A stretch of DNA of 64,000 nucleotides from the NCBI GenBank assembly GCA_944381165.1, contig CALWKC010000001.1, positions 1-64,000 of the forward strand. Direction: 5' to 3'. Below, piece after piece: positions 16,397-24,905 of the stretch (position 1 is its first letter; every line of letters begins with the position of its first letter). Source of the DNA: an uncultured Lachnospira sp. (lineage in GTDB: Bacteria > Bacillota > Clostridia > Lachnospirales > Lachnospiraceae). The position numbers and the translations under genes are program-made. The notes below the pieces were generated by a model. That model did no database searches and was not told the DNA's origin. It saw only the letters and a program-made list of their open reading frames with translations.

Positions 16397-16741
16397 ATGG
16401 AAAAGTTTGTAGAACAGACGCTTTTATATGATTTTTACGGGGAGCTGCTTAATGAACATCAGCGCAGCGTTTATAAAGATGTTGTGTTTAATGACCTGTC
16501 ATTGAGTGAAATTGCCGATGAATACGGGATTTCAAGGCAGGGAGTTCACGATTTAATAAAGCGTGTCAATAATACTTTAAACGGCTATGAAGAAAAGCTG
16601 CATCTTGTCTCTAAGTTTATTGAGACGAAGGAAAAGGTGCACATGATTGTAAAGCTGTCGGAGGATTTTATAGAAGACGGCAATATAGATAACATACGCA
16701 GTATTCAGAACATTGCAAAGGATATTATTGATAATTTCTAA
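16397..16741 (+). CDS. ylxM: YlxM-family SRP-associated DNA-binding-like protein
   Basis: A 114-residue helix-turn-helix protein of the UPF0122/YlxM family, with the HTH in LSLSEIADEYGISRQGVHDL (near residues 33-52). YlxM is encoded next to ffh across Firmicutes and has been reported to bind SRP RNA and affect SRP GTPase activity; a role as transcription factor is not shown. ATG 16397 is preferred over the open frame from 16349 because the promoter -10 box would otherwise fall inside the gene. ffh follows after 38 bases. Confidence 0.9.
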   Translation: MEKFVEQTLLYDFYGELLNEHQRSVYKDVVFNDLSLSEIADEYGISRQGVHDLIKRVNNTLNGYEEKLHLVSKFIETKEKVHMIVKLSEDFIEDGNIDNIRSIQNIAKDIIDNF

Positions 16742-16779
16742 CTATTCGTTTAAGTCCTGACGGACGGAAATGAGGATTT

Positions 16780-18135
16780 ATGGCATTCGACAGTTTATCA
16801 GATAAACTTCAGAATATTTTTAAGAATCTTCGCGGAAAAGGGCGGTTGTCAGAGGCAGACGTCAAGGCTGCGCTGAAGGAAGTGAAAATGGCGCTTCTTG
16901 AAGCCGATGTAAATTTTAAAGTGGTAAAGCAGTTTATCAAATCCGTTGAAGAGCGTGCTGTCGGACAGGATGTTATGCAGAGTCTGACTCCCGGTCAAAT
17001 GGTAATTAAAATTGTCAATGAAGAGCTGGTTTCTCTTATGGGTTCAGAGACCACGGAGATTGCGTTAAGGTCCGGCGGTGAGATTACTGTGATTATGATG
17101 GCGGGTCTTCAGGGAGCCGGTAAGACGACGACGACTGCAAAGCTGGCAGGAAAGTTCAAGGCGAAGGGCAAAAAGCCTCTTTTGGCAGCCTGCGATATTT
17201 ACAGACCGGCGGCGATAGAGCAGCTTAAAATAAACGGCGATAAGCAGGGCGTAGAAGTATTTTCCATGGGTACCGGCAACAGTCCGGTGGATATTGCCAA
17301 AGCAGCGATTTCACACGCCAAAAACAATAATTTTAATATTGTTATTTTGGATACGGCGGGACGTCTTCACATTGATGAGGATATGATGAGTGAATTAATC
17401 AATATCAAGAATGAGGTCTCGGTTGACCAGACTATTCTTGTTGTCGATTCCATGACCGGACAGGACGCAGTCAATGTTGCTGCGGCCTTCAACGAAAAGG
17501 TCGGTATTGACGGAGTTATCCTCACAAAGCTTGACGGCGATACAAGAGGCGGTGCGGCGCTCTCTATCAAAGCGGTTACAGGCAAGCCTATACTGTATGT
17601 CGGCATGGGTGAGAAGCTTTCGGATTTGGAGCAGTTTTATCCGGACAGAATGGCATCGCGTATTCTCGGAATGGGAGATGTGCTCACGCTTATTGAGAAG
17701 GCAGAGGCACAGATTGACGCTGACAAGGCGAAGGAGATGGAGAAAAAGCTCAAGAAAGCGGAGTTTGACTTTAATGATTTCCTTGAATATATGGGACAGA
17801 TACGAAATATGGGCGGTATCGGCTCTATTTTGAACATGCTTCCGGGAATGGGATTCGGAGGAAAGATGAAGGGGCTTGACGCCGGAGCCGCAGATGACGC
17901 TGAGGCAAATCTTAAACGCACAGAGTCTATTATCTATTCGATGACCGCTAAGGAGAGAAGCAATCCGGATATTTTAAGTCCTTCACGGAAAAACAGAATT
18001 GCCCGAGGTGCAGGAGTTGACATCAGCGAGGTCAATAAGCTTGTAAAGCAGTTTGACCAGATGAAAAAGATGATGAAACAGATGCCCGGAATGATGAAAG
18101 GTGCTAAGAAGGGACGTTTTAAACTACCTTTTTAA
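16780..18135 (+). CDS. ffh: Signal recognition particle protein Ffh
   Basis: Ffh binds the SRP RNA and hydrophobic signal sequences and targets membrane proteins with FtsY. The 451-residue product has the N domain, the G domain with GLQGAGKTTTTAKLA, DTAGR and TKLDGDTRGG, and the methionine-rich M domain (about 300-450) ending MKKMMKQMPGMMKGAKKG. Full family length. GAGG stands before ATG 16780. rpsP follows after 51 bases. Confidence 0.98.
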   Translation: MAFDSLSDKLQNIFKNLRGKGRLSEADVKAALKEVKMALLEADVNFKVVKQFIKSVEERAVGQDVMQSLTPGQMVIKIVNEELVSLMGSETTEIALRSGGEITVIMMAGLQGAGKTTTTAKLAGKFKAKGKKPLLAACDIYRPAAIEQLKINGDKQGVEVFSMGTGNSPVDIAKAAISHAKNNNFNIVILDTAGRLHIDEDMMSELINIKNEVSVDQTILVVDSMTGQDAVNVAAAFNEKVGIDGVILTKLDGDTRGGAALSIKAVTGKPILYVGMGEKLSDLEQFYPDRMASRILGMGDVLTLIEKAEAQIDADKAKEMEKKLKKAEFDFNDFLEYMGQIRNMGGIGSILNMLPGMGFGGKMKGLDAGAADDAEANLKRTESIIYSMTAKERSNPDILSPSRKNRIARGAGVDISEVNKLVKQFDQMKKMMKQMPGMMKGAKKGRFKLPF

Positions 18136-18186
18136 CATGACTGTATTGCAGTCTATATAAAAATATTTTAGGAGGTGAAAGGTTAC

Positions 18187-18432
18187 ATGGCAGTTAAGAT
18201 TAGATTAAAGAGATTAGGTGAGAAGAAGTCTCCTTTCTATAGAATTATCGTTGCAGATTCAAGATCTCCGAGAAACGGCAGATTTATTGACCAGATTGGT
18301 ACTTACGACCCTAACTATGATCCTTGCAAGCTTAACATTGACGCTGAGGCAGCTAAGAAATGGCTCGCTAATGGCGCTCAGCCTACTGAGGTTGTAGGCA
18401 GGCTTTTTAAGATCGCTGGTATTGAGAAGTAA
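18187..18432 (+). CDS. rpsP: 30S ribosomal protein S16
   Basis: An 81-residue basic protein beginning [20 protein letters not shown], diagnostic of S16, which helps 30S assembly. AGGAGG (18170-18175) lies 11 bases before ATG 18187; a GTG inside that ribosome binding site also opens the frame but is unlikely as a start. It sits in the conserved ffh-rpsP-khpA-rimM order. Confidence 0.97.
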   Translation: MAVKIRLKRLGEKKSPFYRIIVADSRSPRNGRFIDQIGTYDPNYDPCKLNIDAEAAKKWLANGAQPTEVVGRLFKIAGIEK

Positions 18433-18453
18433 GACTAGTGGAGGTGTTTTCAT

Positions 18454-18684
18454 ATGAAAGAATTAGTTGAAATTATTGCTAAGGCACTAGTTGACAATCC
18501 GGACGAGGTCGTTGTTACAGAAAAAGAGAAGGATAGAGCTATCATCGTTGATTTAAAGGTTGCTTCCTCAGATATGGGAAAAGTAATCGGAAAATCAGGA
18601 AGAATTGCCAAGTCTATCAGAACTGTTGTATCTGCAGCTGCGGCTAAAACAGACAAAAAGGTTATCGTAGAAATCGATAACTGA
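18454..18684 (+). CDS. khpA: KH-domain RNA-binding protein KhpA
   Basis: A 76-residue single KH-domain protein with the RNA-binding loop GKSG (46-49) in VIGKSGRIAKSIRT. KhpA (YlqC) usually works with KhpB/EloR in RNA binding and control of cell elongation in Firmicutes. It lies between rpsP and rimM in the standard order, with GGAGG before the ATG, and is followed by a hairpin that may partly end transcription. Confidence 0.95.
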   Translation: MKELVEIIAKALVDNPDEVVVTEKEKDRAIIVDLKVASSDMGKVIGKSGRIAKSIRTVVSAAAAKTDKKVIVEIDN

Positions 18685-18696
18685 TAAAACCATACA

Positions 18697-18751
18697 ATGT
18701 CTTTGAGGTTTTCAGACAGCTTTCTGTCCCTAAATTTCAAAGACATTTTTA
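18697..18751 (+). terminator. Hairpin with T run after khpA
   Basis: ATGTCTTTGA (18697-18706) pairs with TCAAAGACAT (18737-18746), with an inner ACAG/CTGT stem and a trailing T run. It ends 35 bases before rimM, so rimM depends on read-through or another promoter. Confidence 0.75.
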
Positions 18752-18786
18752 TTTGCGCGACAAGTCGCTCAGAATGGAGGATTAAT

Positions 18787-19302
18787 ATGGAGGATTTGCT
18801 TAGAGTAGGGGTGATTACGTCTACGCACGGAATACGCGGAGAGGTTAAGGTGTTTCCTACTACAGATGACCCTCAGCGATTTAAAAAGCTCAAAAAATGT
18901 ATTATAACGGGAAAACGTGAAAATATTGAGGTTGAAGTTTCGTCTGTAAAGTTTTTTAAACAGTATGTGATTTTGAAATTTAAGGAATTTGATAATATAA
19001 ATGATATAGAACAGTATGTTAAGAGAGATTTAATGGTTACGCGCGAAAATGCGGTAGAATGCGCTCCGGGAGAGTATTTTATCTGCGATTTGATAGGGCT
19101 TGAGGTGATAACCGATGAGGGGGAAGTGATAGGAAAGCTGACGGACGTTCTTGAGACAGGCGCAAACAATGTATATGAGGTTACCGGGCAAAACGGAAAA
19201 ACAATTCTTATACCTGTTATCGAACAGTGTATTCTGGAACATGATATGGAAAAAAGAATGGTCAAGGTACATCTTCTGCCGGGACTTCTGGATATTAATT
19301 GA
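18787..19302 (+). CDS. rimM: 16S rRNA processing protein RimM
   Basis: RimM binds S19 and matures the 30S head. The 171-residue product begins MEDLLRVGVITSTHGIRGEVKVFPTTDDP, matching the RimM N-terminal domain, and continues with a PRC-barrel domain (about residues 95-170, CDLIGLEVITDEGEVIGKL). The frame opens at 18697 inside the terminator, but ATG 18787 has GGAGG at 7 bases. The upstream 30 bases, with the hairpin GCGAC-AA-GTCGC, are shared with the rsmF leader at 35779. trmD, normally next, is missing; a repeat element follows instead. Confidence 0.96.
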   Translation: MEDLLRVGVITSTHGIRGEVKVFPTTDDPQRFKKLKKCIITGKRENIEVEVSSVKFFKQYVILKFKEFDNINDIEQYVKRDLMVTRENAVECAPGEYFICDLIGLEVITDEGEVIGKLTDVLETGANNVYEVTGQNGKTILIPVIEQCILEHDMEKRMVKVHLLPGLLDIN

Positions 19303-19312
19303 TGAAAATTTG

Positions 19313-19474
19313 TAACAGTTCATCCGCGCCATTCGCAAAGCCGCGCCTGAGGCGCTTTCCCGCTGCTTCGCAGCTAACTTTGCTCATAATCGGGCGCTCA
19401 GCTCATAAGCTGTACAACACGCAAATTCATGCAAGCATGATTTGCTTGTCATACAGCTTATGGTTGAACTGTTA
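19313..19474. repeat. Palindromic repeat element, copy B (162 bp)
   Basis: Ends in TAACAGTTCA (19313-19322) and TGAACTGTTA (19465-19474) and is about 95% identical, in opposite orientation, to the element at 10139-10301. The nested hairpins are kept; two of the differences fall in hairpin loops. Flanking sequence GAAAATTTG to the left and CAAAAATTTT to the right extends the palindrome and ends in T-rich DNA, so it could also act as a terminator for rimM. It occupies the place where trmD usually begins. Confidence 0.85.
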
Positions 19475-19504
19475 CAAAAATTTTATAATTTTTTTATAAT
19501 TTGA

Positions 19505-19533
19505 TTGACAAAATGTGATATATCATGCATACT
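19505..19533 (+). promoter_or_regulatory. Promoter of the DUF4234 gene
   Basis: TTGACA (19505-19510), 17-base spacer, CATACT (19528-19533), 62 bases before the start codon. Confidence 0.65.
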
Positions 19534-19595
19534 TATTTTATAAAAATCGGTTTTAGATAAGCGGACTGATTGATAAAAATATGGAGGGTTAATGA

Positions 19596-20021
19596 ATGCC
19601 AATTAATAAAAGGAATTTAGCGGTATCAATTATTTTGTCTATTGTAACATGCGGTATCTATGGAATTTACTGGTTTGTAGTACTCACAGATGATGCCAAG
19701 AATGTTTCGGGTGACGTACAGGGAGCCAGCGGAGGAGTTGCGTTTCTTCTTACTTTAGTTACATGCGGTATTTATGGATTTTACTGGGCATATAAGCAGG
19801 GAGAGCGAATTGACTATGCTAAGTCAATGAGAGGTATTCCTTCAGGAAGTTCGAACATTTTGTATTTGGTTTTGGCTATTTTCGGCTTATACATTATTGT
19901 TTACATATTAGTTCAGGATTCGCTGAATAAGATTTCTGATATTGATATGACTATGAACGGCGGAAACGGTCCAATGTATAACGGACCTATGAATGGTCCG
20001 ATGAACAACGGTCCGATGTAA
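19596..20021 (+). CDS. DUF4234-type small membrane protein
   Basis: A 141-residue protein with three membrane segments. The first two carry near-identical motifs, VTCGIYGIYWF (residues 18-28) and VTCGIYGFYW (50-59), which suggests an internal duplication; a third hydrophobic stretch covers about 88-108. This matches the DUF4234 domain family of unknown function. The tail is a short repeat of N-G-P-M units (NGPMYNGPMNGPMNNGPM). GGAGGG precedes the ATG. It has its own promoter and replaces trmD in the usual gene order. Confidence 0.75.
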   Translation: MPINKRNLAVSIILSIVTCGIYGIYWFVVLTDDAKNVSGDVQGASGGVAFLLTLVTCGIYGFYWAYKQGERIDYAKSMRGIPSGSSNILYLVLAIFGLYIIVYILVQDSLNKISDIDMTMNGGNGPMYNGPMNGPMNNGPM

Positions 20022-20035
20022 TTTTAAATTTATGC

Positions 20036-20064
20036 TTGCATTTTATTTTGGCATGTGTTAGACT
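20036..20064 (+). promoter_or_regulatory. Promoter of rplS
   Basis: TTGCAT (20036-20041), 17-base spacer, TAGACT (20059-20064). The roughly 70-base leader between it and rplS may carry an L19 autoregulatory structure, but I could not draw a convincing fold. Confidence 0.6.
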
Positions 20065-20141
20065 ATACAAGTTGTGAGAAAAGAGATGGTCCTCTGTTAC
20101 ATTAACTGTATTAAGAACATCAAAATTTAAGGAGGTCACAC

Positions 20142-20489
20142 ATGAATAATATTATTAAGAACATTGAAGATGCTCAGATGAAGGCAGAAGTCCCTCAGTT
20201 CAAAGTAGGCGATACAGTAAGAGTATCAGCTAAGATTAAAGAGGGCAACCGTGAAAGAACACAGGTGTTTGAAGGTACAGTATTGAAGAAGCAGGGCTCA
20301 GGCGTGCGCGCTACATTTACTGTAAGAAAGCTTTCTAACGGTGTTGGTGTCGAGAAGACATGGCCGTTGCATTCACCTATTGTTGAGAAGGTTGAAGTTG
20401 TCAGATTAGGTAAGGTAAGACGCGCTAAGCTTAACTACTTACGTTCAAGAACAGGTAAGGCTGCTAAGGTTAAGGAGTTAGTCAGATAA
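20142..20489 (+). CDS. rplS: 50S ribosomal protein L19
   Basis: A 115-residue L19, which sits at the 30S-50S interface. It contains the family blocks [20 protein letters not shown] and [20 protein letters not shown] precedes the ATG. Normally co-transcribed with rimM and trmD, it here has its own promoter and is followed by a terminator. Confidence 0.98.
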   Translation: MNNIIKNIEDAQMKAEVPQFKVGDTVRVSAKIKEGNRERTQVFEGTVLKKQGSGVRATFTVRKLSNGVGVEKTWPLHSPIVEKVEVVRLGKVRRAKLNYLRSRTGKAAKVKELVR

Positions 20490-20555
20490 TTTACTGATAA
20501 TGTGTTTTAACAGCGCTTGTAAAGGCTATTTGTCATAAGTTTGAGACGGATTTAG

Positions 20556-20596
20556 AAACAGGATGTAGGAGTGTAAACTGCTATGTCCTGTTTTTT
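20556..20596 (+). terminator. Intrinsic terminator after rplS
   Basis: AAACAGGA (20556-20563) pairs with TCCTGTTT (20586-20593) and ends in six T. Confidence 0.75.
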
Positions 20597-20655
20597 GCGT
20601 GAAGTTGATAGTGTGTACAGATGTTTGCGACTTTATGCTTTTCATTTGCGATGAT

Positions 20656-20683
20656 TTGTTGTAGAATTAATGAAGGATATACT
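20656..20683 (+). promoter_or_regulatory. Possible promoter of lepB
   Basis: TTGTTG (20656-20661), 16-base spacer, TATACT (20678-20683), 23 bases before lepB. Confidence 0.5.
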
Positions 20684-20706
20684 ATTACATTTACGGAGAA
20701 AATAAG

Positions 20707-21270
20707 ATGTCTGCTTTATTTCAGAGAAGATACCAGGAAAACGTCAGGCTTCAGACAATCTGCAAGTTTGTGGTTGATATAATAATAATTATAGTTTTTG
20801 CATATGTGCTGGTAATGTTTACATGTGACCGCACTAAGGTTTCGGGCGGCTCAATGCAGCCTTCGCTTGAAAATGAGGAGACGGTGCTTATAAACAGACT
20901 TGCATATTCTCTTATTAAGCCGCGCAGATACAGCGTAATAGCCTTTAAGGTTGACGGCGCGAGCTCTAATAAAGTTTATATCAAGCGTGTTATAGGACTT
21001 CCAGGAGAGAAAATTCAGATTAAGGAAGGTCATGTGTATATTGACGGAGAGCAGCTTAAGGATGATGTGTACGATGATAATATACTCACGGCAGGTCTTG
21101 CTGCAAATGAGATAACACTCGGAAACGGAGAATATTTTGTGCTGGGAGACAACAGAAACAACAGTGAGGACAGTCGCTTTGCAAGTGTCGGAATAGTTAA
21201 GGAGGAAAATATTATCGGCTCTGTTTGGGCTGTAATTATGCCTATAAAGAATTTTGGTTTTGTAAAATAA
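20707..21270 (+). CDS. lepB: Signal peptidase I
   Basis: A 187-residue membrane protease that cuts signal peptides after export. One N-terminal membrane segment (about residues 20-40) precedes the catalytic Ser49 in GGSMQPSL and Lys93 in YIKRVIGLPGE; box E GDNRNNSEDSR is also present. This is the short Gram-positive (SipS) layout. CGGAG precedes ATG. rbgA and rnhB follow closely, so the three probably form an operon. Confidence 0.96.
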   Translation: MSALFQRRYQENVRLQTICKFVVDIIIIIVFAYVLVMFTCDRTKVSGGSMQPSLENEETVLINRLAYSLIKPRRYSVIAFKVDGASSNKVYIKRVIGLPGEKIQIKEGHVYIDGEQLKDDVYDDNILTAGLAANEITLGNGEYFVLGDNRNNSEDSRFASVGIVKEENIIGSVWAVIMPIKNFGFVK

Positions 21271-21295
21271 ATTTGGAGAGGAATTTTAAACACAG

Positions 21296-22144
21296 ATGAA
21301 TTATCAATGGTATCCCGGTCATATGACAAAGGCGCGCCGTATGATGGAGGAAAATATAAAGCTGATTGATTTGGTTATTGAGGTTGTTGACGCCAGAATT
21401 CCAATCAGCAGCCGAAATCCTGATATTGACATTCTGGCAAAAAATAAGGCCAGACTTATTCTTCTTAATAAGTCGGATTTGTCGGATGAGAGCGCAAATC
21501 AGGCGTGGATTGATTATTATAATTCTAAAAATATTTTATGTATTAAACTCAACTCAAAAACAGGTGCGGGGATTAAGCAGATAAATTCCGCAGTTGAAAA
21601 GGCATGTCATGAAAAGCTGGAGAGAGACAGGAAAAAAGGAATATTGAACAGACCAGTTCGGGCAATGGTTGTCGGCATTCCCAATGTCGGAAAGTCTACA
21701 TTTATAAATGCTTATGCCGGAAGGGCTTGTGCCAAGACAGGCAACAAACCGGGAGTAACTAAGGGAAAGCAATGGATAAGGCTCGGCAAAAATATAGAAC
21801 TGCTTGACACCCCGGGAATTTTATGGCCTAAGTTTGACAGTCAGCTTGTAGGCAGAAATCTGGCTCTTATCGGTTCTATGAATGACGAGGTAATAAATAT
21901 AGAAGATTTGGCGTTTGAAGCGGTATGTTTTTTGTTGGAGCAGTATCCGGGCAGGCTTGCAGAGCGATACGGTGCTGATGAGGAGCGAGAGCCTTTATTT
22001 ATTATGGATGATATTGCGAAGAAGCGCGGCTGCCTTAAAAAAGGAGCTGTCACAGACTATGAGAAGCTTGCGGGTATTATTCTTGATGATTTCAGAAGCG
22101 GACGCATCGGAAGACTTACGCTTGAGCTGCCTCAGGACGCGTGA
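21296..22144 (+). CDS. rbgA: Ribosome biogenesis GTPase RbgA (YlqF)
   Basis: A 282-residue circularly permuted GTPase that acts late in 50S assembly. The order of motifs is permuted as expected: G4 NKSD (about 58-61), then G1 GIPNVGKST (about 127-135), then G3 DTPG (about 169). The N-terminal IQWFPGHM-type motif appears as YQWYPGHMTKARR. Good length match. It lies between lepB and rnhB, a common clostridial order. Confidence 0.97.
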   Translation: MNYQWYPGHMTKARRMMEENIKLIDLVIEVVDARIPISSRNPDIDILAKNKARLILLNKSDLSDESANQAWIDYYNSKNILCIKLNSKTGAGIKQINSAVEKACHEKLERDRKKGILNRPVRAMVVGIPNVGKSTFINAYAGRACAKTGNKPGVTKGKQWIRLGKNIELLDTPGILWPKFDSQLVGRNLALIGSMNDEVINIEDLAFEAVCFLLEQYPGRLAERYGADEEREPLFIMDDIAKKRGCLKKGAVTDYEKLAGIILDDFRSGRIGRLTLELPQDA

Positions 22145-22175
22145 TTAGATATTTTTCTGCGAAGGAAGGTTTAAA

Positions 22176-22832
22176 ATGACCAAGAAAGAGGAGGCGCAGT
22201 TAAAGCGCCGGGAAAAGCTGAGAGCGGAGAAGCTCAGAGTCGAGGAAATGTGCAGTTTTGAGAAAGAGTACAGCATGTATTCTTATATATGCGGTATAGA
22301 TGAAGCCGGGAGAGGGCCGCTTGCAGGCCCTGTTGTTGCCGGGGCGGTTATATTGCCTAAGGATGCAAGAATTTTATATATAAACGATTCAAAAAAACTC
22401 AGTGAAAAAAAACGTGAAGAGCTTTTTGATGTGATATGCAGCGAGGCGCTTGCCTATGGGATTGGAGTGGTTTCTCCGGAGCGCATTGATGAGATTAACA
22501 TTCTTCAGGCTACATATGAGGCGATGCGGGAGGCGATTAATAAACTCGATATAACGCCCGATATATTATTGAATGATGCTGTTACAGTTCCGGAAGTTAA
22601 TATCAGACAGGTGCCTATCATAAAGGGCGATGCAAAAAGTATGAGTATTGCGGCTGCAAGCATTTTGGCAAAGGTTACGAGAGACCGTATGATGCTGGAA
22701 TATGATGCTGTTTATCCTGAGTACGGTTTTGCGCGTCACAAGGGGTACGGCACTAAACAGCATACGGACGCTCTTGTTAAATATGGAGCCTGTCCTATTC
22801 ACAGAAGAACATTTATAAAAAAGTTTATATAG
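22176..22832 (+). CDS. rnhB: Ribonuclease HII
   Basis: Removes RNA from RNA/DNA hybrids and misincorporated ribonucleotides. The 218-residue product shows the catalytic DEAGRGPLAGPVV (Asp42, Glu43) and later acidic positions in LLNDAVTVP and KVTRDRMM. About 30 lysine/glutamate-rich residues precede the core. AAGGAAGG precedes ATG. The following ylqG-ylqH pair is the same as in Bacillus subtilis. Confidence 0.96.
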   Translation: MTKKEEAQLKRREKLRAEKLRVEEMCSFEKEYSMYSYICGIDEAGRGPLAGPVVAGAVILPKDARILYINDSKKLSEKKREELFDVICSEALAYGIGVVSPERIDEINILQATYEAMREAINKLDITPDILLNDAVTVPEVNIRQVPIIKGDAKSMSIAAASILAKVTRDRMMLEYDAVYPEYGFARHKGYGTKQHTDALVKYGACPIHRRTFIKKFI

Positions 22833-22855
22833 ATGTAAGATAGGAGTGTTTGTTT

Positions 22856-24496
22856 ATGCCTGTAAATTTATCATCAGTGTTCAACCAGATAAGAGACTCA
22901 TCTTCCGCAAAAACATCATCAAATGTTTCAAATGGTGCTTCCGGTGTTTCGGGGGCTTTAAACGGCACAGCCGTTACAGGTGATGCTGAGGGGATGGCTG
23001 TTTTGAGAAAACTTCTTGCCGGAGACATATTTTACGGGGAGGTCGTAGGCATAGATGATAAAACGGCGCTTCTTAAGCTTTCTGACGGAAGTCTCGTAAA
23101 TGCGCGTCTTTTGTCAAATGCTAATATCCAGGCGGGGCAGGCGCTTACATTTATAGTTGAGGAAACATCACAGTCGGGAATTTCAATAAAACCTCTTGAT
23201 ATATCGCAGCAGCAGTCTGTGTTTATATCAAAGGCGCTGGAGGCGGCAGGGCTTGCGGAGAGCAGCGACAATATAAATATGGTAAAAGAGCTTCTTTCGC
23301 TCAATATGCCTGTAGATGCCGGGACTCTTGGAGAAATGGTTAAATATTCTTTGAATTTTCCGGATGCAAACCCATCAACGCTCGCCAGTCTGATGAGACT
23401 TGATATTCCGGTTACAGCCGATAATATAGCTCAGTTTGAGTCGTATAAAAGCTATGAGCACAGTATTTTATCGGATTTGAATAAACTTGGCGGGGGACTG
23501 TCAGGTATTTTTGAAGAAATTGTCTTTTACGGAAAAGAGGCTCTTTTGGCTGACAGCAGAACGGGAGAGCAGAATATTTTAAATCAGGCAGAGCTGTTTT
23601 CAAGGATTACAGATACTTTGTATTCTGAAGGTACGAATGGGCAGGCTGTGCAGAGCCGCACAATGGCTGAAGTGTTTGACAGCGGTACGCTTAAAGAATT
23701 TGCGGAAGCTGTGCGAAAGCTGCCTGTGTCTGATGACAACCGGGCAATGCTTACAAAACTGTCTTTATCAATTCTTGAAGGAACGGCGACGGTGCATGAG
23801 GTATTGGACAGTTTTACAAACATTTTGAAAAGTCAGCCTTCGGCTGCGTCAGAACTTCAGAATTTTCCGGGGACGGATTTTTTTAACCGTCTGCTGAGCG
23901 AAATGATTAATGAAACTCTCAAATTAAATCCTGCGGATTTGACAAAGGAGGAGGGGCTTAAAAGCTATTATAAGCGAATAAAAAATGTTCTCGACAAGCT
24001 GTCTGACGATATAGCTTCAACCGATAAGACGGGAGATTTGTCCAAGAGTATGGATTCAATCAGAAGCAATATAGACTTCATGAACGATTTGAATAAAAAT
24101 ATGACATATTTTCAGATGCCGGTGCGTTTTTCTGAGAGCGATGCAAACGGAGAGCTCTATGTGTTTACCAATAAGAGAGCTCTGGCTGAGGGAAGGGACA
24201 ATATAAGCGCTCTTCTTCATCTTGATATGGAACATTTGGGGCCGGTTGATGTGTATGTACATCTTCAGGGAATGAATGTTTCTACCAATTTTTGTCTTGA
24301 GAGCGAACAGCTTCTTGATTTCGTATACTCTAATATAGATAAATTAAGCAGACGTCTCGAAGCGCTCGGCTACAGCACTACGTTCGAGATGAAGGTAAAT
24401 GATGACGGCAAGCATTTTGATTTTGTGGAGGATTTTATAAACAGGGATATTACACCTCGGATAACATCTCAGTACATACTTGATATTAAAGCGTAA
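22856..24496 (+). CDS. YlqG-like protein with FliK-type C-terminal domain
   Basis: A 546-residue protein with no signal peptide. The N-terminal part is Ser/Ala-rich and low in complexity; the last 120 residues (ELYVF, LLHLDMEHLGPVDVYVHLQGMNV, LSRRLEALGYS) look like the Flg_hook domain of flagellar hook-length control protein FliK. Its position between rnhB and the FlhB-like ylqH equals that of ylqG in Bacillus subtilis. No other flagellar genes are here. AGGAG at 22842-22846 supports ATG 22856 over TTG 22850. The function is unknown; FliK and FlhB interact in flagellar export switching, so this pair may act on each other. Confidence 0.7.
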   Translation: MPVNLSSVFNQIRDSSSAKTSSNVSNGASGVSGALNGTAVTGDAEGMAVLRKLLAGDIFYGEVVGIDDKTALLKLSDGSLVNARLLSNANIQAGQALTFIVEETSQSGISIKPLDISQQQSVFISKALEAAGLAESSDNINMVKELLSLNMPVDAGTLGEMVKYSLNFPDANPSTLASLMRLDIPVTADNIAQFESYKSYEHSILSDLNKLGGGLSGIFEEIVFYGKEALLADSRTGEQNILNQAELFSRITDTLYSEGTNGQAVQSRTMAEVFDSGTLKEFAEAVRKLPVSDDNRAMLTKLSLSILEGTATVHEVLDSFTNILKSQPSAASELQNFPGTDFFNRLLSEMINETLKLNPADLTKEEGLKSYYKRIKNVLDKLSDDIASTDKTGDLSKSMDSIRSNIDFMNDLNKNMTYFQMPVRFSESDANGELYVFTNKRALAEGRDNISALLHLDMEHLGPVDVYVHLQGMNVSTNFCLESEQLLDFVYSNIDKLSRRLEALGYSTTFEMKVNDDGKHFDFVEDFINRDITPRITSQYILDIKA

Positions 24497-24578
24497 AATC
24501 CCATGAAATATTTTATAAATATATTATATTTTATTAATTGAGATATTTTTTATACGGTGTAAAATAGAGGTTGAGCGA

Positions 24579-24905
24579 ATGGCAGATTATAACAGTTCAA
24601 ATTTTTCAAATTCGGGTGAAAAAAGTAAAGAAAAGAACAAACCTAAAGTATCTGTCGCTCTCGAATATAATCCGGGAGAGGAGGCGCCTAAGATTATTGC
24701 CTCCGGACGCGGAATTATCGCGGAAAAAATTATCGAGAAAGCAAAGGAGAGTGATATTCCTGTCTATGAAGACAGCAAGCTGGCAAATACACTCTCAAAA
24801 CTGGAGATAGGCGATATGATTCCTCCCGAATTGTATGAAGTAGTCGCAGAAATACTTGTCTTTGTTGATGACTGCGACAGAATCAGGGGTAAAATTAATA
24901 ATTGA
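24579..24905 (+). CDS. ylqH: FlhB-like protein YlqH (C-terminal domain only)
   Basis: A 108-residue soluble protein matching only the cytoplasmic C-terminal domain of the type III export switch FlhB/EscU: ALEYNPGEEAPKIIASGRG, then IPVYEDSKLANTL and IPPELYEVVAEIL. It has no membrane part. The self-cleavage site NPTH, which would stand just before the VAL motif, reads NKPK (residues 20-23), so autocleavage is not expected. It pairs with the FliK-like gene upstream and overlaps the yraN start by 4 bases. Confidence 0.85.
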   Translation: MADYNSSNFSNSGEKSKEKNKPKVSVALEYNPGEEAPKIIASGRGIIAEKIIEKAKESDIPVYEDSKLANTLSKLEIGDMIPPELYEVVAEILVFVDDCDRIRGKINN

